DNA of 64,000 nt from Candidatus Devosia phytovorans (GTDB taxonomy: Bacteria; Pseudomonadota; Alphaproteobacteria; Rhizobiales; Devosiaceae), in assembly GCA_029202405.1 (NCBI GenBank), contig CP119312.1:2795001-2859000 (forward strand), in the 5' to 3' direction. Both the position numbers and the translations under genes were made by a program. The notes under the pieces were generated by a model that saw only the letters and a program-made list of their open reading frames with translations, was not told where the DNA came from and did not search any database. Positions 1 to 7,261 of the stretch are shown piece by piece (position 1 is the first letter of the stretch; each line of letters begins with the position of its first letter).

Positions 1-947
1 ATGCCCGCTTTTCCATCGCACAGGAGGTCGTTCGGAACTTTGCCATATTGTCAGCTCGAACAGCATTCGACCACTTAAGGCGCCCCCGCTTTTTTTCAGA
101 TGGCGGCGAGAGGCATCGTCCCTAACTGATCTATCTGATGTTGGGCCAAGATCAGCGGCCTGGAGTATTCCGGCGCGGGGATTCCAGCAGCAGGCACTGC
201 CCGACGGCCGGCAGCGGTCTATCCCTCACTATTTGGGCCTAGACAACCTCCTTGGCCCTTAGCCCTTAGCCCTTAGCCCTTAGCCCTTAGCCCTTGCCCT
301 GGGCTCAAGGCCCAGGCCATTGCGCGGCTCGGTTTGCGACAATCAATACGAGATGCCGCGAGATCCCCATGGCATCAGGCCTTGTTTGCCGACAGCATTG
401 CAGCCTGCAGCGAACCGACCCCGGCGCCTCGTGCGTGAGGGTGACATCTCAGGCCCAGTCCGAGATTGCACATTCTCCGCTGCGCATTCGAAAAGCCAGG
501 CTTGCCACACTGCCGACAGCGTCCGGCAACAGGTTCCGAGGTCGCCCGAAAGGCGACTGGTCAGAAGTTGGCTGTGAGGCGAAGTGAACCTTGCCTTGCA
601 AAACATGGGACTTGGGTTGATGTCCAAGCGGCTCCCGCCATAGACGATACCTGGTCATCATCATGGCGGCAGGTAGGGTATGCATGCCAGGCATGAGGTT
701 GCCCATCCTGATGGGGGTATGTAGCGCATGCCGCTTTATCCGCAGGCCAACGCATTGGGCGGTATTCCTTTTGCCAGAGAACAACAGGTAGACCTGCAAC
801 GGTGCGTGGGTGAACCACGAAAATGATCGTGGTCGTCGCGATGACGTATTCCGGCGCCTGCCGCTTTCGGAAACACATGCGTCGCTGTGAGGCCCACCTA
901 TTGGAATGAAGCCCGCTACTCGGGGCAGATCAATTCGCCGGCTTTGC
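1..947. other. Stretch with no supportable gene
   Basis: Several overlapping reading frames exist on both strands, but none shows a recognisable domain, a convincing ribosome binding site or the codon bias of the neighbours. The only structure I see is the 7-bp tandem repeat at 261-295. The stretch lies downstream of yacG, which is read toward it, so it may hold a terminator or remnants of decayed genes. Confidence 0.5.
261..295. repeat. Short tandem repeat, five copies of AGCCCTT
   Basis: Five perfect head-to-tail copies of the 7-mer AGCCCTT are seen, flanked by partial units (GCCCTT on the left, GCCCT on the right). It lies in a region without a supported gene. Such a repeat can vary in copy number by slippage. 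No function is evident. Confidence 0.85.
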
Positions 948-1133
948 CTAGTTCTCGTCGTCGCCGTTTGACGTGATATCCCCGTCATCGCGCGGCTCAT
1001 CATCCCTTGCCGGAATGACGTAGCTGTCGCTCAGCCAGCGGTTGAGGTCGACGTCGGCGCAGCGTTTCGAGCAGAAGGGCTTCCACTCTTCCACCGTCGC
1101 GCGACCGCAGATGGGGCATTTGCGTGTCGACAT
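948..1133 (-). CDS. yacG: DNA gyrase inhibitor YacG (zinc-binding)
   Basis: This 61-residue protein has the YacG zinc ribbon: CPIC at residues 6-9 and CSKRC at 21-25, followed by the family-typical DLNRWLSDSYVIP and an acidic tail. YacG binds zinc and, in E. coli, binds GyrB and inhibits DNA gyrase. The start ATG overlaps the maf stop in a TGATG arrangement, so it is probably translated by coupling as the last gene of the infA-maf-yacG group. A longer reading in the same frame (to 1466) lies inside maf and is a shadow. Length and motif match the family; confidence is high. Confidence 0.93.
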   Translation of the reverse strand: MSTRKCPICGRATVEEWKPFCSKRCADVDLNRWLSDSYVIPARDDEPRDDGDITSNGDDEN

Positions 1134-1765
1134 CAGATGCCCGAAGACTGGTTGAGCCAGTTGAAATGCACCGGATAGCCCTCGCCGGCGAGAACCTGGG
1201 CGGTCTCCATCAGCGGCAGGCCGACGACGCCGGTATAGGAGCCGGAGAGTTTGACCACAAAGGCACCGGCAATGCCCTGGATGGCATAGCCGCCGGCCTT
1301 GTCGCGCCATTCGGCACTCGCCAGATAGGCTTCCATTTCGCGGGTAGAGAGACGCTTGAACCGCAGGCGGGCTTCCACCAGGCGTTGACGCTTGGCACCC
1401 GAGGGCGTGAGCACGGTCAGCGCGGTATAGACGCGATGCGAACGACCCGAGAGCAGGCGCAGGCATTCGCTGGCCTCTTCCATGGTCTCGGCCTTGGGCA
1501 GGATGCGGCGGCCGACGGCCACGACCGTATCGGCGGCAAGCACCAGCGCACCCTGGCCAAAGCCGGCGGAACGGGCCTTGTGCTGGGCTGTCAGCGCCTT
1601 GAGATCGGCGAGGCGGGTCGCGAGCTTGCGCGGGAGTTCACCCTTTTCGGGCGTCTCATCGACATGGGCCGGAACCAGATGTTCGGGCTCGATGCCGATC
1701 TGGTTGAGCAGCGCAAGCCGGCGCGGCGAGGCGGAGGCCAGGATCAGATCCGGACGACTGGCCAT
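1133..1765 (-). CDS. maf: Maf-like nucleotide pyrophosphatase
   Basis: The 210-residue protein carries the Maf signature at its N-terminus (LILASASPRR), then VDETP, and in the middle LAADTVV, where the conserved Asp belongs to the active site. Family members hydrolyse non-canonical or excess nucleoside triphosphates to monophosphates and can affect septum formation. It is cytoplasmic. It lies 6 bp downstream of infA and overlaps yacG by one base, a gene order usual in Hyphomicrobiales. Whether it belongs to the dTTP/UTP or the m7GTP subfamily is not settled by eye. Confidence 0.93.
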   Translation of the reverse strand: MASRPDLILASASPRRLALLNQIGIEPEHLVPAHVDETPEKGELPRKLATRLADLKALTAQHKARSAGFGQGALVLAADTVVAVGRRILPKAETMEEASECLRLLSGRSHRVYTALTVLTPSGAKRQRLVEARLRFKRLSTREMEAYLASAEWRDKAGGYAIQGIAGAFVVKLSGSYTGVVGLPLMETAQVLAGEGYPVHFNWLNQSSGI

Positions 1766-1771
1766 CTCAGC

Positions 1772-1990
1772 CTACTTGAAGCGGTAGGTGATACGACCCT
1801 TGGTCAGGTCATAGGGCGTCATTTCGCACAGGACCTTGTCGCCAGCCAGAACGCGGATGCGGTTCTTGCGCATGCGGCCTGCCGTATGGGCAATGATCTC
1901 GTGCTCGTTTTCCAACTTGACGCGGAACGTCGCATTGGGGAGCAATTCAGTCACCACGCCCGGAAATTCGAGCACTTCTTCCTTCGCCAT
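1772..1990 (-). CDS. infA: Translation initiation factor IF-1
   Basis: This 72-residue OB-fold protein binds the 30S ribosomal A site with IF-2 and IF-3 during initiation. It starts MAKEEVLEFPG and ends TKGRITYRFK, both typical of alphaproteobacterial IF-1. An upstream in-frame ATG would add seven residues (MGPSGDS), but the MAKEE start has a good ribosome binding site (AGGAG, about 5 bases upstream) and gives the standard family length. It heads the infA-maf-yacG group. Confidence 0.97.
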   Translation of the reverse strand: MAKEEVLEFPGVVTELLPNATFRVKLENEHEIIAHTAGRMRKNRIRVLAGDKVLCEMTPYDLTKGRITYRFK

Positions 1991-2064
1991 ACTGTCTCCT
2001 GATGGACCCATAGGGGCATAGCTTGCCGGCCACGGGTCGGAAAGTGGGTTCTACCTACTGCAAT

Positions 2065-3036
2065 TCAATGTGTTTGTGAACCACTGGAAATCAATGGTTC
2101 AAGCCGATCGCGTACGCGCTTGCGCAGGCTGTCGCGCAAGTCGCGATAGGCCCCCAGAACGAGTTCGCGATTGCCTTCCACCAGCGAGGGGTCCGAAACA
2201 TGCCAATGCTCAACGGCACCAGCCTCGAGTTCCTTGCGGGACACGGCTTCCGGGGCGTCGTCGGAAAGGGTGATGACCAGGTCGAAGCGGTTGGCAACCA
2301 GCTCGTCAAGGATATGGGGTGTGTGCACGCTCATATCAATGCCGATCTCTTCCATGACCTCATGCACGAACTGATCAGCCTTGCCGCCATTGACGCCGAC
2401 CGAGCGGGCGATGATGCGACCGGGGAAGGCCTGGCGGGCGAGAGCCGCGGCGATGGGCGAGCGGACGGAGTTCATCGAGCAGACGAACAATACCGAGGGC
2501 AGCTCGCTGGTCGCCTCGTCGATACGGCTGGCATAGGGCTGGACGGCACAGATGAGGGTGAAGAGGCGCCGGGCGGTGTTGAGGTCGATGATGATCTTGT
2601 TGGTCAGCCGTGTGCGCAGCAGTTCGGCGGCGTCGTTGTGCATGCCGCGGCGGGCCATGTCGACGGTTTCGATCTGGAAGGGCTGGGCCGAGCGGATGGC
2701 CTCGTAATAGGCATCGCGGATGCGGAAATAGTCGCGGATCAGGCGGCGGAACGGGGTGAGCGACAGGTAATGGGCGGCGATGGGCTGGAAGGTTTCCGGA
2801 TGGCGCACGTCGAGGACGATGAAATTGCCCGTGATCGACATATGCAGGGCGAAGGGTCCGGTGGCGGTGACGCGGGCGGGGCGAAAGCTGTTGTCTTCGA
2901 GCAGATCATAGATGGCGATGCGCCACTCGTGCACCTCGTCGGGATTGATCGAGGTGATGGTATTGGGGTCGAGCGTGACGGTGACCAGGCGGTCCTTGTC
3001 TTTGGGTTTGGCCTGGCTTTCCATCGTGATGCTCAA
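2065..3036 (-). CDS. UPF0262 domain fused to a low-molecular-weight protein tyrosine phosphatase
   Basis: This is one continuous 323-residue frame. Residues about 15-170 match UPF0262, with its conserved SLTPFRRLIRDYF, RRGMHNDAAELL and TARRLFTLIC. Residues about 185-320 are a low-molecular-weight phosphatase / arsenate-reductase-like domain, with the CX5R(S) loop VCSMNSVRSP after a beta strand and a C-terminal DPS motif that may supply the general-acid Asp. In most relatives these are two adjacent genes, so here they appear fused. Its start overlaps the hisD stop by four bases (ATGA), implying coupling. The UPF0262 function is unknown; the phosphatase substrate (phosphotyrosine or arsenate) cannot be told. 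Confidence 0.88.
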   Translation of the reverse strand: MSITMESQAKPKDKDRLVTVTLDPNTITSINPDEVHEWRIAIYDLLEDNSFRPARVTATGPFALHMSITGNFIVLDVRHPETFQPIAAHYLSLTPFRRLIRDYFRIRDAYYEAIRSAQPFQIETVDMARRGMHNDAAELLRTRLTNKIIIDLNTARRLFTLICAVQPYASRIDEATSELPSVLFVCSMNSVRSPIAAALARQAFPGRIIARSVGVNGGKADQFVHEVMEEIGIDMSVHTPHILDELVANRFDLVITLSDDAPEAVSRKELEAGAVEHWHVSDPSLVEGNRELVLGAYRDLRDSLRKRVRDRLEPLISSGSQTH

Positions 3037-4328
3037 TGGTTGAGCCTTATCGAAACCGAACGGCCATGGCCGTCGAGACCTTCGACTTCGGCCAGTGTGA
3101 CCGCTGCCTGGCTGAGCGCGGCGAGCGAGGTCGGATCGCAGCCCAGGATCGAGGTGCGCTTGACGAAATCGAGCACACCGAGGCCCGAGGCGAAGCGGGC
3201 CGTGCCGGCGGTGGGCAGGACGTGGTTGGAGCCGCCGACATAGTCGCCAATGGCTTCGGGCGTGTGGTGGCCAAGGAAGATCGCGCCGGCATGGCGGATC
3301 GACGGCAGGATGGACTGCGGATCGTCCACGGCCAGCTCGACATGTTCGGAGGCAATGCGATTGGACAGTTCCACGCCTTCGCTGAGCGAGGGCACGGTGA
3401 TGATGGCGCTGAGCTCGTCCCAGCCTTCGCGGGCATGGGCAGGATTGGGGAGCGTCGCTATCTGGCGATCCACCTCACCGGCCACGGCATCGCCCAGGCC
3501 CTTTTCGGTGGTGACGAGAATGGAGCGGGCCCCTGCCCCGTGTTCCGCCTGGGCGATGAGATCGGCGGCAACCCAGGCCGGATTGGCGGAGCCATCGGCG
3601 AGGACGAGGACTTCGGAAGGACCGGCGATCATGTCGATGCCGACCTTGCCGAAGACCTGGCGCTTGGCGGCCGCGACATAGGCATTGCCGGGGCCGGTGA
3701 TCTTGTCGACAGGAGCGATGCTCTTGGTGCCATAGGCGAGCGCGGCGACGGCCTGGGCGCCGCCGATGCGGTAGATTTCGGTAATGCCGGCGATCTTGGC
3801 GGCGAGCAGGATGGCGGCTGCAATCTGGCCATCGGGCGTCGGCACGACCATGGCGATGCGCGCGACGCCGGCCACCCTGGCCGGGACGGCATTCATCAGC
3901 ACCGAGGACGGATAGGAGGCAAGGCCACCGGGAACATAGAGCCCGACGGCATCGACCGGGGTCCAGCGGGTGCCAAGGGTCACACCCAGCGCATCGGTAT
4001 AGATATGATCTTCCGGCTTCTGCTTTTGGTGATGCGCCTTGATGCGATCATGCGCGGTTTGCAGGGCCGAGCGGACTTCCGGGGTGACGCGGGCGGCGGC
4101 CTCGTCGATCTCGTCTTCGGTGATGCGCAGGTCGGCGGCGCTGGCATAGTTTGTGCGATCGAAGCGGTTGGTCAGCTCCAGCACGGCCGCATCGCCGCGC
4201 TGACGGACATCGGCAATGATGCCGGCAACGACATCGTTGACGTCCTTGCTGGATTCGCGCTTGCCATCGAGCAATTGCTGGAAGAGCGGGGCGAAATCAC
4301 TGTCGGCGCTGTCGAGGCGGAGGACCAT
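3033..4328 (-). CDS. hisD: Histidinol dehydrogenase
   Basis: The 431-residue enzyme catalyses the last two steps of histidine synthesis, NAD-dependent oxidation of L-histidinol to L-histidine, using a zinc ion. It shows the family signature around IDMIAGPSEVLVLADGSANP, the zinc-ligand region DLIAQAEHGAGA and the C-terminal NHVLPT. Length is normal. It follows DUF2948 by 9 bp and overlaps the UPF0262-phosphatase gene by four bases, the conserved order in Hyphomicrobiales. Confidence 0.97.
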   Translation of the reverse strand: MVLRLDSADSDFAPLFQQLLDGKRESSKDVNDVVAGIIADVRQRGDAAVLELTNRFDRTNYASAADLRITEDEIDEAAARVTPEVRSALQTAHDRIKAHHQKQKPEDHIYTDALGVTLGTRWTPVDAVGLYVPGGLASYPSSVLMNAVPARVAGVARIAMVVPTPDGQIAAAILLAAKIAGITEIYRIGGAQAVAALAYGTKSIAPVDKITGPGNAYVAAAKRQVFGKVGIDMIAGPSEVLVLADGSANPAWVAADLIAQAEHGAGARSILVTTEKGLGDAVAGEVDRQIATLPNPAHAREGWDELSAIITVPSLSEGVELSNRIASEHVELAVDDPQSILPSIRHAGAIFLGHHTPEAIGDYVGGSNHVLPTAGTARFASGLGVLDFVKRTSILGCDPTSLAALSQAAVTLAEVEGLDGHGRSVSIRLNH

Positions 4329-4337
4329 GCAAAATTC

Positions 4338-4772
4338 CTAGTCTAGGGCGTGGGCCGGCTTGGCCGTTGCGGCCCAGGCAGCGCCCAGATCGGCGAGGCG
4401 CGCCTCGAGGCATTCAACGCCCAGGCGCACCGTGCCACCGCCGGCAAAGCTGAGTTCGACGATGCCGGCCGGGCCGTCGATCGGGGTGAAGGTGATGGCA
4501 AGCAGATTGAGCACGCCCTCGGGGGCGGCGGGATCAAAGCCATTGGTGGCAACGGACTGCACGCCATCGAAATGCAGCGCCGCGCGCTTGCGCAGGCCCT
4601 TGTCGCGACGCCCCTGCCCCGAGGTCCAGTCAAAGCGGTTCATCAACAGCGCAAAGCGGCGATCACCGCGGGCATAGCCCATGTCGGGGACACGCACGAC
4701 GGCGTCCTGCACATGGGCGGAAAGGACTTCGAGGTCTTCGGCATCAAGCGCGATGAGCTTGAGATCGGTCAT
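4338..4772 (-). CDS. DUF2948 family protein
   Basis: A 144-residue protein beginning MTDLKLIALDAEDLEVLSAH, which matches the start of DUF2948 proteins found between murA and hisD in Rhizobiales. It has the internal motif RRFALLMNRFDW and a C-terminal CLEARLADLG. There are no membrane segments or catalytic motifs that I recognise. Function is unknown; gene order suggests co-transcription with hisD. Confidence 0.88.
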   Translation of the reverse strand: MTDLKLIALDAEDLEVLSAHVQDAVVRVPDMGYARGDRRFALLMNRFDWTSGQGRRDKGLRKRAALHFDGVQSVATNGFDPAAPEGVLNLLAITFTPIDGPAGIVELSFAGGGTVRLGVECLEARLADLGAAWAATAKPAHALD

Positions 4773-4900
4773 GGTGCGGTCTGTCCCCTGTGAGCGTCAT
4801 CGCCATGATCTGGTCACGCCCCATTCGATCTACAAGCTTGGGCGCGATGGGGCAATGCGAAGACGTGCGAAAGCGCCGCCTGCAATGCGGTTTTCACGGA

Positions 4901-4960
4901 TGACGGGCGGCCATTGGCCCAGAAACTACTAGTGAAGTGCGAGCCAATGGCCGCCCGTCA
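4901..4960. repeat. Perfect 18-bp inverted repeat with 24-base loop
   Basis: TGACGGGCGGCCATTGGC at 4901-4918 is exactly inverted at 4943-4960. The 24-base loop contains the palindrome ACTAGT. It lies in the murA to DUF2948 gap, upstream of the DUF2948-hisD group. No poly-T follows either arm, so it is not an ordinary terminator. It could be a small palindromic repeat unit or a structured RNA. Confidence 0.8.
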
Positions 4961-5221
4961 CGGCCTGGAGTTTCCTCACCGGGTCCGGAACTCACCGGGG
5001 ACATTATTGCAAGCCCAGGTGCCGACTTTCAGCCCGGCCAAATGGGCGCCCCATCTCCAGCCTCCCCGCCCGGTGCTGCGTCGGCACCGCGTGTATGACG
5101 GGAATGGGGAGAGTATGGGGGAGGATTCAGGGGGCGTGGAAAAGTCGGGTGAAAAAAGTCGCAAGCAGCTGAGGGCGCGGGAGTAATTCGGCTTTAGAAA
5201 CGGGGATTGGGGGCCGCGATG

Positions 5222-5252
5222 CCAACCTTCTCCCCTTGAGGGAGAAGGTTGG
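5222..5252. repeat. Palindromic repeat unit (REP-like)
   Basis: CCAACCTTCTCCC is inverted perfectly at the other side of a 5-base loop, 13-bp arms. Its centre resembles the CTCCCC...GGGGAG units at 45888-46006 and 47075-47197, so it may be a diverged member of the same dispersed family. Confidence 0.6.
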
Positions 5253-5288
5253 TCCGGTGGCTGGGGAGGGCTCATGGCCTAGCGAACT

Positions 5289-5313
5289 AAAAACGCCCCA
5301 CTGGGGCGTTTTT
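5289..5313 (-). terminator. Rho-independent terminator of murA
   Basis: On the minus strand an 11-bp perfect stem AAAAACGCCCC/GGGGCGTTTTT with a 3-base loop ends in a run of five T, 16 bp after the murA stop. The A-tract on the other side could let it act in both directions. Confidence 0.88.
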
Positions 5314-5328
5314 GCCTTTGGCCGTTCG

Positions 5329-6621
5329 CTAGCCCGCAAGCCGCTCGATCTCGGCGCCGCAGCGGCCCAGCTTTTCCTCGAGGCGTTCGAAGCCGCGGTC
5401 GAGGTGGTAGATGCGGTTGACCACGGTTTCGCCCTTGGCGGCGAGGCCGGCGATGACCAGCGAGACCGAAGCGCGCAGATCGGTGGCCATGACCTGGGCG
5501 CCCTTGAGCTGGGACTTGCCGTGGATGGTCGCCAACTGCCCATCAACCGAAATCTCGGCGCCGAAGCGGGCGAGTTCGGCGACATGCATGTAGCGGTTTT
5601 CGAAGATGGTTTCGCGAATGTGGCTGGTGCCTTCGGACATGGTCATCAGCGCCATGAACTGGGCCTGGAGGTCGGTCGGGAAGCCGGGGAAGGGGTCGGT
5701 GTCGACATCGACCGGGGCAATGCCATTGCCGTTGCGCTGGACGCGCAGGCCATTGGCCTCGGTGGTGAGGCTGACGCCGGTCTGCCCCAGGATATCGAGC
5801 GCCGACTGCAGGTGTTCCGGCCGCGCGCCCTTGAGCAGGACATTGCCGCCGGTCATGGCGGCGGCCATGGCGAAGGTGCCGGTCTCGATACGGTCGGGGA
5901 TGACATCGACGGTGGCGCCATGCAGCTTTTCCACGCCCTCGACGGTGAGGGTGCGCGTGCCGATGCCGGTGATTTTTGCACCCATGGCGACGAGGCATTC
6001 GGCGACATTGGTGATTTCGGGTTCCTGGGCGGCATTTTCCAGAATGGTGGTGCCACGGGCGAGCGCAGCGGCCATCAGCAATGTGTGGGTGGCGCCGACC
6101 GACACTTTCGGGAACTTGATATGGGCGCCGACGAGGCCGCCCTTGGGCGCCTTGGCGACGACATAGCCGTCGTCGATGTCGATCTCGGCCCCCAGTTCCT
6201 TGAGGCCATAGAGGAAGAGATCCACGGGGCGCGTGCCGATGGCGCAGCCGCCGGGGAGCGAGACGCGGGCCTCGTGGCAGCGGGCGAGCAGCGGGCCGAT
6301 GACCCAGAAGCTGGCGCGCATCTTGGAGACCAGTTCATAGGGCGCGGTGGTGTCGACGATATCGGCGGCATGGAAGGTCATGCGCTGGCCGACGCCTTCT
6401 TCCTCGCCACGGCGGCGGCCGTGCACGGCGATATCGACACCGTGGTTTTCGAGGATGCGTTCGAGCTGCTTGACGTCGGCGAGGCGCGGCACATTCTGCA
6501 GCACCAGCGGCTCGTCGGTGAGCAGCGAAGCGATCATCAAGGGGAGAGCGGCATTCTTGGCACCCGAAATGGTGATTTCACCATTGAGCGCATTGCCACC
6601 GATCAAACGGATACGGTCCAA
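5329..6621 (-). CDS. murA: UDP-N-acetylglucosamine 1-carboxyvinyltransferase
   Basis: This 430-residue cytoplasmic enzyme transfers enolpyruvate from PEP to UDP-GlcNAc, the first committed step of peptidoglycan synthesis. It begins MDRIRLIGGNALNGEITISGAKNAALP, with the family motif SGAKNAALP. The catalytic-loop Cys is in LPGGCAIGTRP around residue 122, so it has the fosfomycin-sensitive Cys form. The start is a TTG, with AGGA about 11 bases upstream; it gives the family-typical N-terminus. It is followed by a strong terminator. Confidence 0.97.
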   Translation of the reverse strand: MDRIRLIGGNALNGEITISGAKNAALPLMIASLLTDEPLVLQNVPRLADVKQLERILENHGVDIAVHGRRRGEEEGVGQRMTFHAADIVDTTAPYELVSKMRASFWVIGPLLARCHEARVSLPGGCAIGTRPVDLFLYGLKELGAEIDIDDGYVVAKAPKGGLVGAHIKFPKVSVGATHTLLMAAALARGTTILENAAQEPEITNVAECLVAMGAKITGIGTRTLTVEGVEKLHGATVDVIPDRIETGTFAMAAAMTGGNVLLKGARPEHLQSALDILGQTGVSLTTEANGLRVQRNGNGIAPVDVDTDPFPGFPTDLQAQFMALMTMSEGTSHIRETIFENRYMHVAELARFGAEISVDGQLATIHGKSQLKGAQVMATDLRASVSLVIAGLAAKGETVVNRIYHLDRGFERLEEKLGRCGAEIERLAG

Positions 6622-6779
6622 TTGTCTTGTCCTATATGGCGGGCGTCAGAGCCCATCTACCTGGAATGGAGGTAGGCCAAGTCCTAGTTGCCACGTAAGC
6701 CAGACTCGCCGTCTCGTTCTGAATGCCGGCCCACCAAATCGGCCGCCGGCTGGTCGTCTGATAGTCACCCGAAACTGGT

Positions 6780-6944
6780 TTACGGTTTATTGACCGTATC
6801 ACTCCCGGGGGCAGAATTGGGCTCCGGTGCCTGACGCTCCGAATCGGCGCGTGCCTTGGCCTGCCCCTTCCGGCGCTTGAGGTTCTCGCGGAGCTTTACG
6901 GCCAATCTTTGCTCGCGCAAAGCGGCCTGTTCGGTTTTGCTCAT
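6780..6944 (-). CDS. Small basic hypothetical protein, Rhizobiales type
   Basis: A 54-residue frame from an ATG at 6942-6944: it starts MSKTEQAALREQRLAVKLR, contains ENLKRRKGQAKAR and has a proline/serine-rich tail. The ENLKRRK-Q-R core is like small conserved proteins seen near murA in Rhizobiales. It is strongly basic, helical in the first 35 residues and has no membrane segment. It lies 158 bp upstream of murA on the same strand. A longer frame through this region that yields a RTGLNCRPPP stretch is an antisense reading of the tRNA and is not a gene. Function unknown. Confidence 0.65.
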   Translation of the reverse strand: MSKTEQAALREQRLAVKLRENLKRRKGQAKARADSERQAPEPNSAPGSDTVNKP

Positions 6945-7106
6945 GTGCGTCGCCTGGGCGCCATCCGGAATCGCATTCTGCTTGCGACGGTTGATAGGCG
7001 CTTTTTAGTCTTGCGTCGAGATAATGCCTATGGCAAAGGAGCCCCCGTCGCGCCGGACATGTCCCGCGACGACCACAGCGGTCGCCATTGATGCCCCGCT
7101 CCCGAT

Positions 7107-7181
7107 GCTGCCGTAGCTCAGTGGTAGAGCACCCCCTTGGTAAGGGGGAGGCCGACAGTTCAATCCTGTCCGGCAGCACCA
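7107..7181 (+). tRNA. tRNA-Thr (GGT)
   Basis: A full cloverleaf can be folded: acceptor GCTGCCG/CGGCAGC, D-arm with AGCTCAGTGGTAGAGC, anticodon stem CCCCC/GGGGG with loop TTGGTAA (anticodon GGT, Thr) and T-arm GACAG TTCAATC CTGTC, ending in an encoded CCA. The 3' part serves as the attachment site of the element that follows. Confidence 0.96.
7159..7181 (+). repeat. attL: 3' end of tRNA-Thr, left end of the island
   Basis: These 23 bp, from the T-loop to the CCA, are repeated perfectly at 19141-19163. The bases just outside differ (G versus A before, T versus G after), so the identity block is exactly 23 bp. This is the classic site of tyrosine-recombinase integration, with an integrase gene immediately downstream. 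Confidence 0.9.
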
Positions 7182-7236
7182 TTCTATCTCCTTGATAGAA
7201 AACAACTTCCTGATTTTGTTGACCTATCTGGCTCCT

Positions 7237-7250
7237 CCGTTGATACACAG
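7237..7250 (+). repeat. Subterminal 14-bp direct repeat, left copy
   Basis: CCGTTGATACACAG occurs 55 bp inside attL and again at 19066-19079, 61 bp inside attR, in the same orientation. The placement resembles arm-type integrase or excisionase sites. Confidence 0.55.
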
Positions 7251-7261
7251 GGGTGACACAC

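Noticed and set aside
449..1003. 184-codon minus-strand frame downstream of yacG
   Set aside because: No motif, no binding site, unusual Met/Arg/Ser/Thr composition and several competing frames; not supportable as a gene.
5236..6675. 479-codon plus-strand frame opposite murA
   Set aside because: Antisense shadow in high-GC DNA; composition (Gly/Ala/Asp/His-rich) is not protein-like and murA on the other strand is certain.
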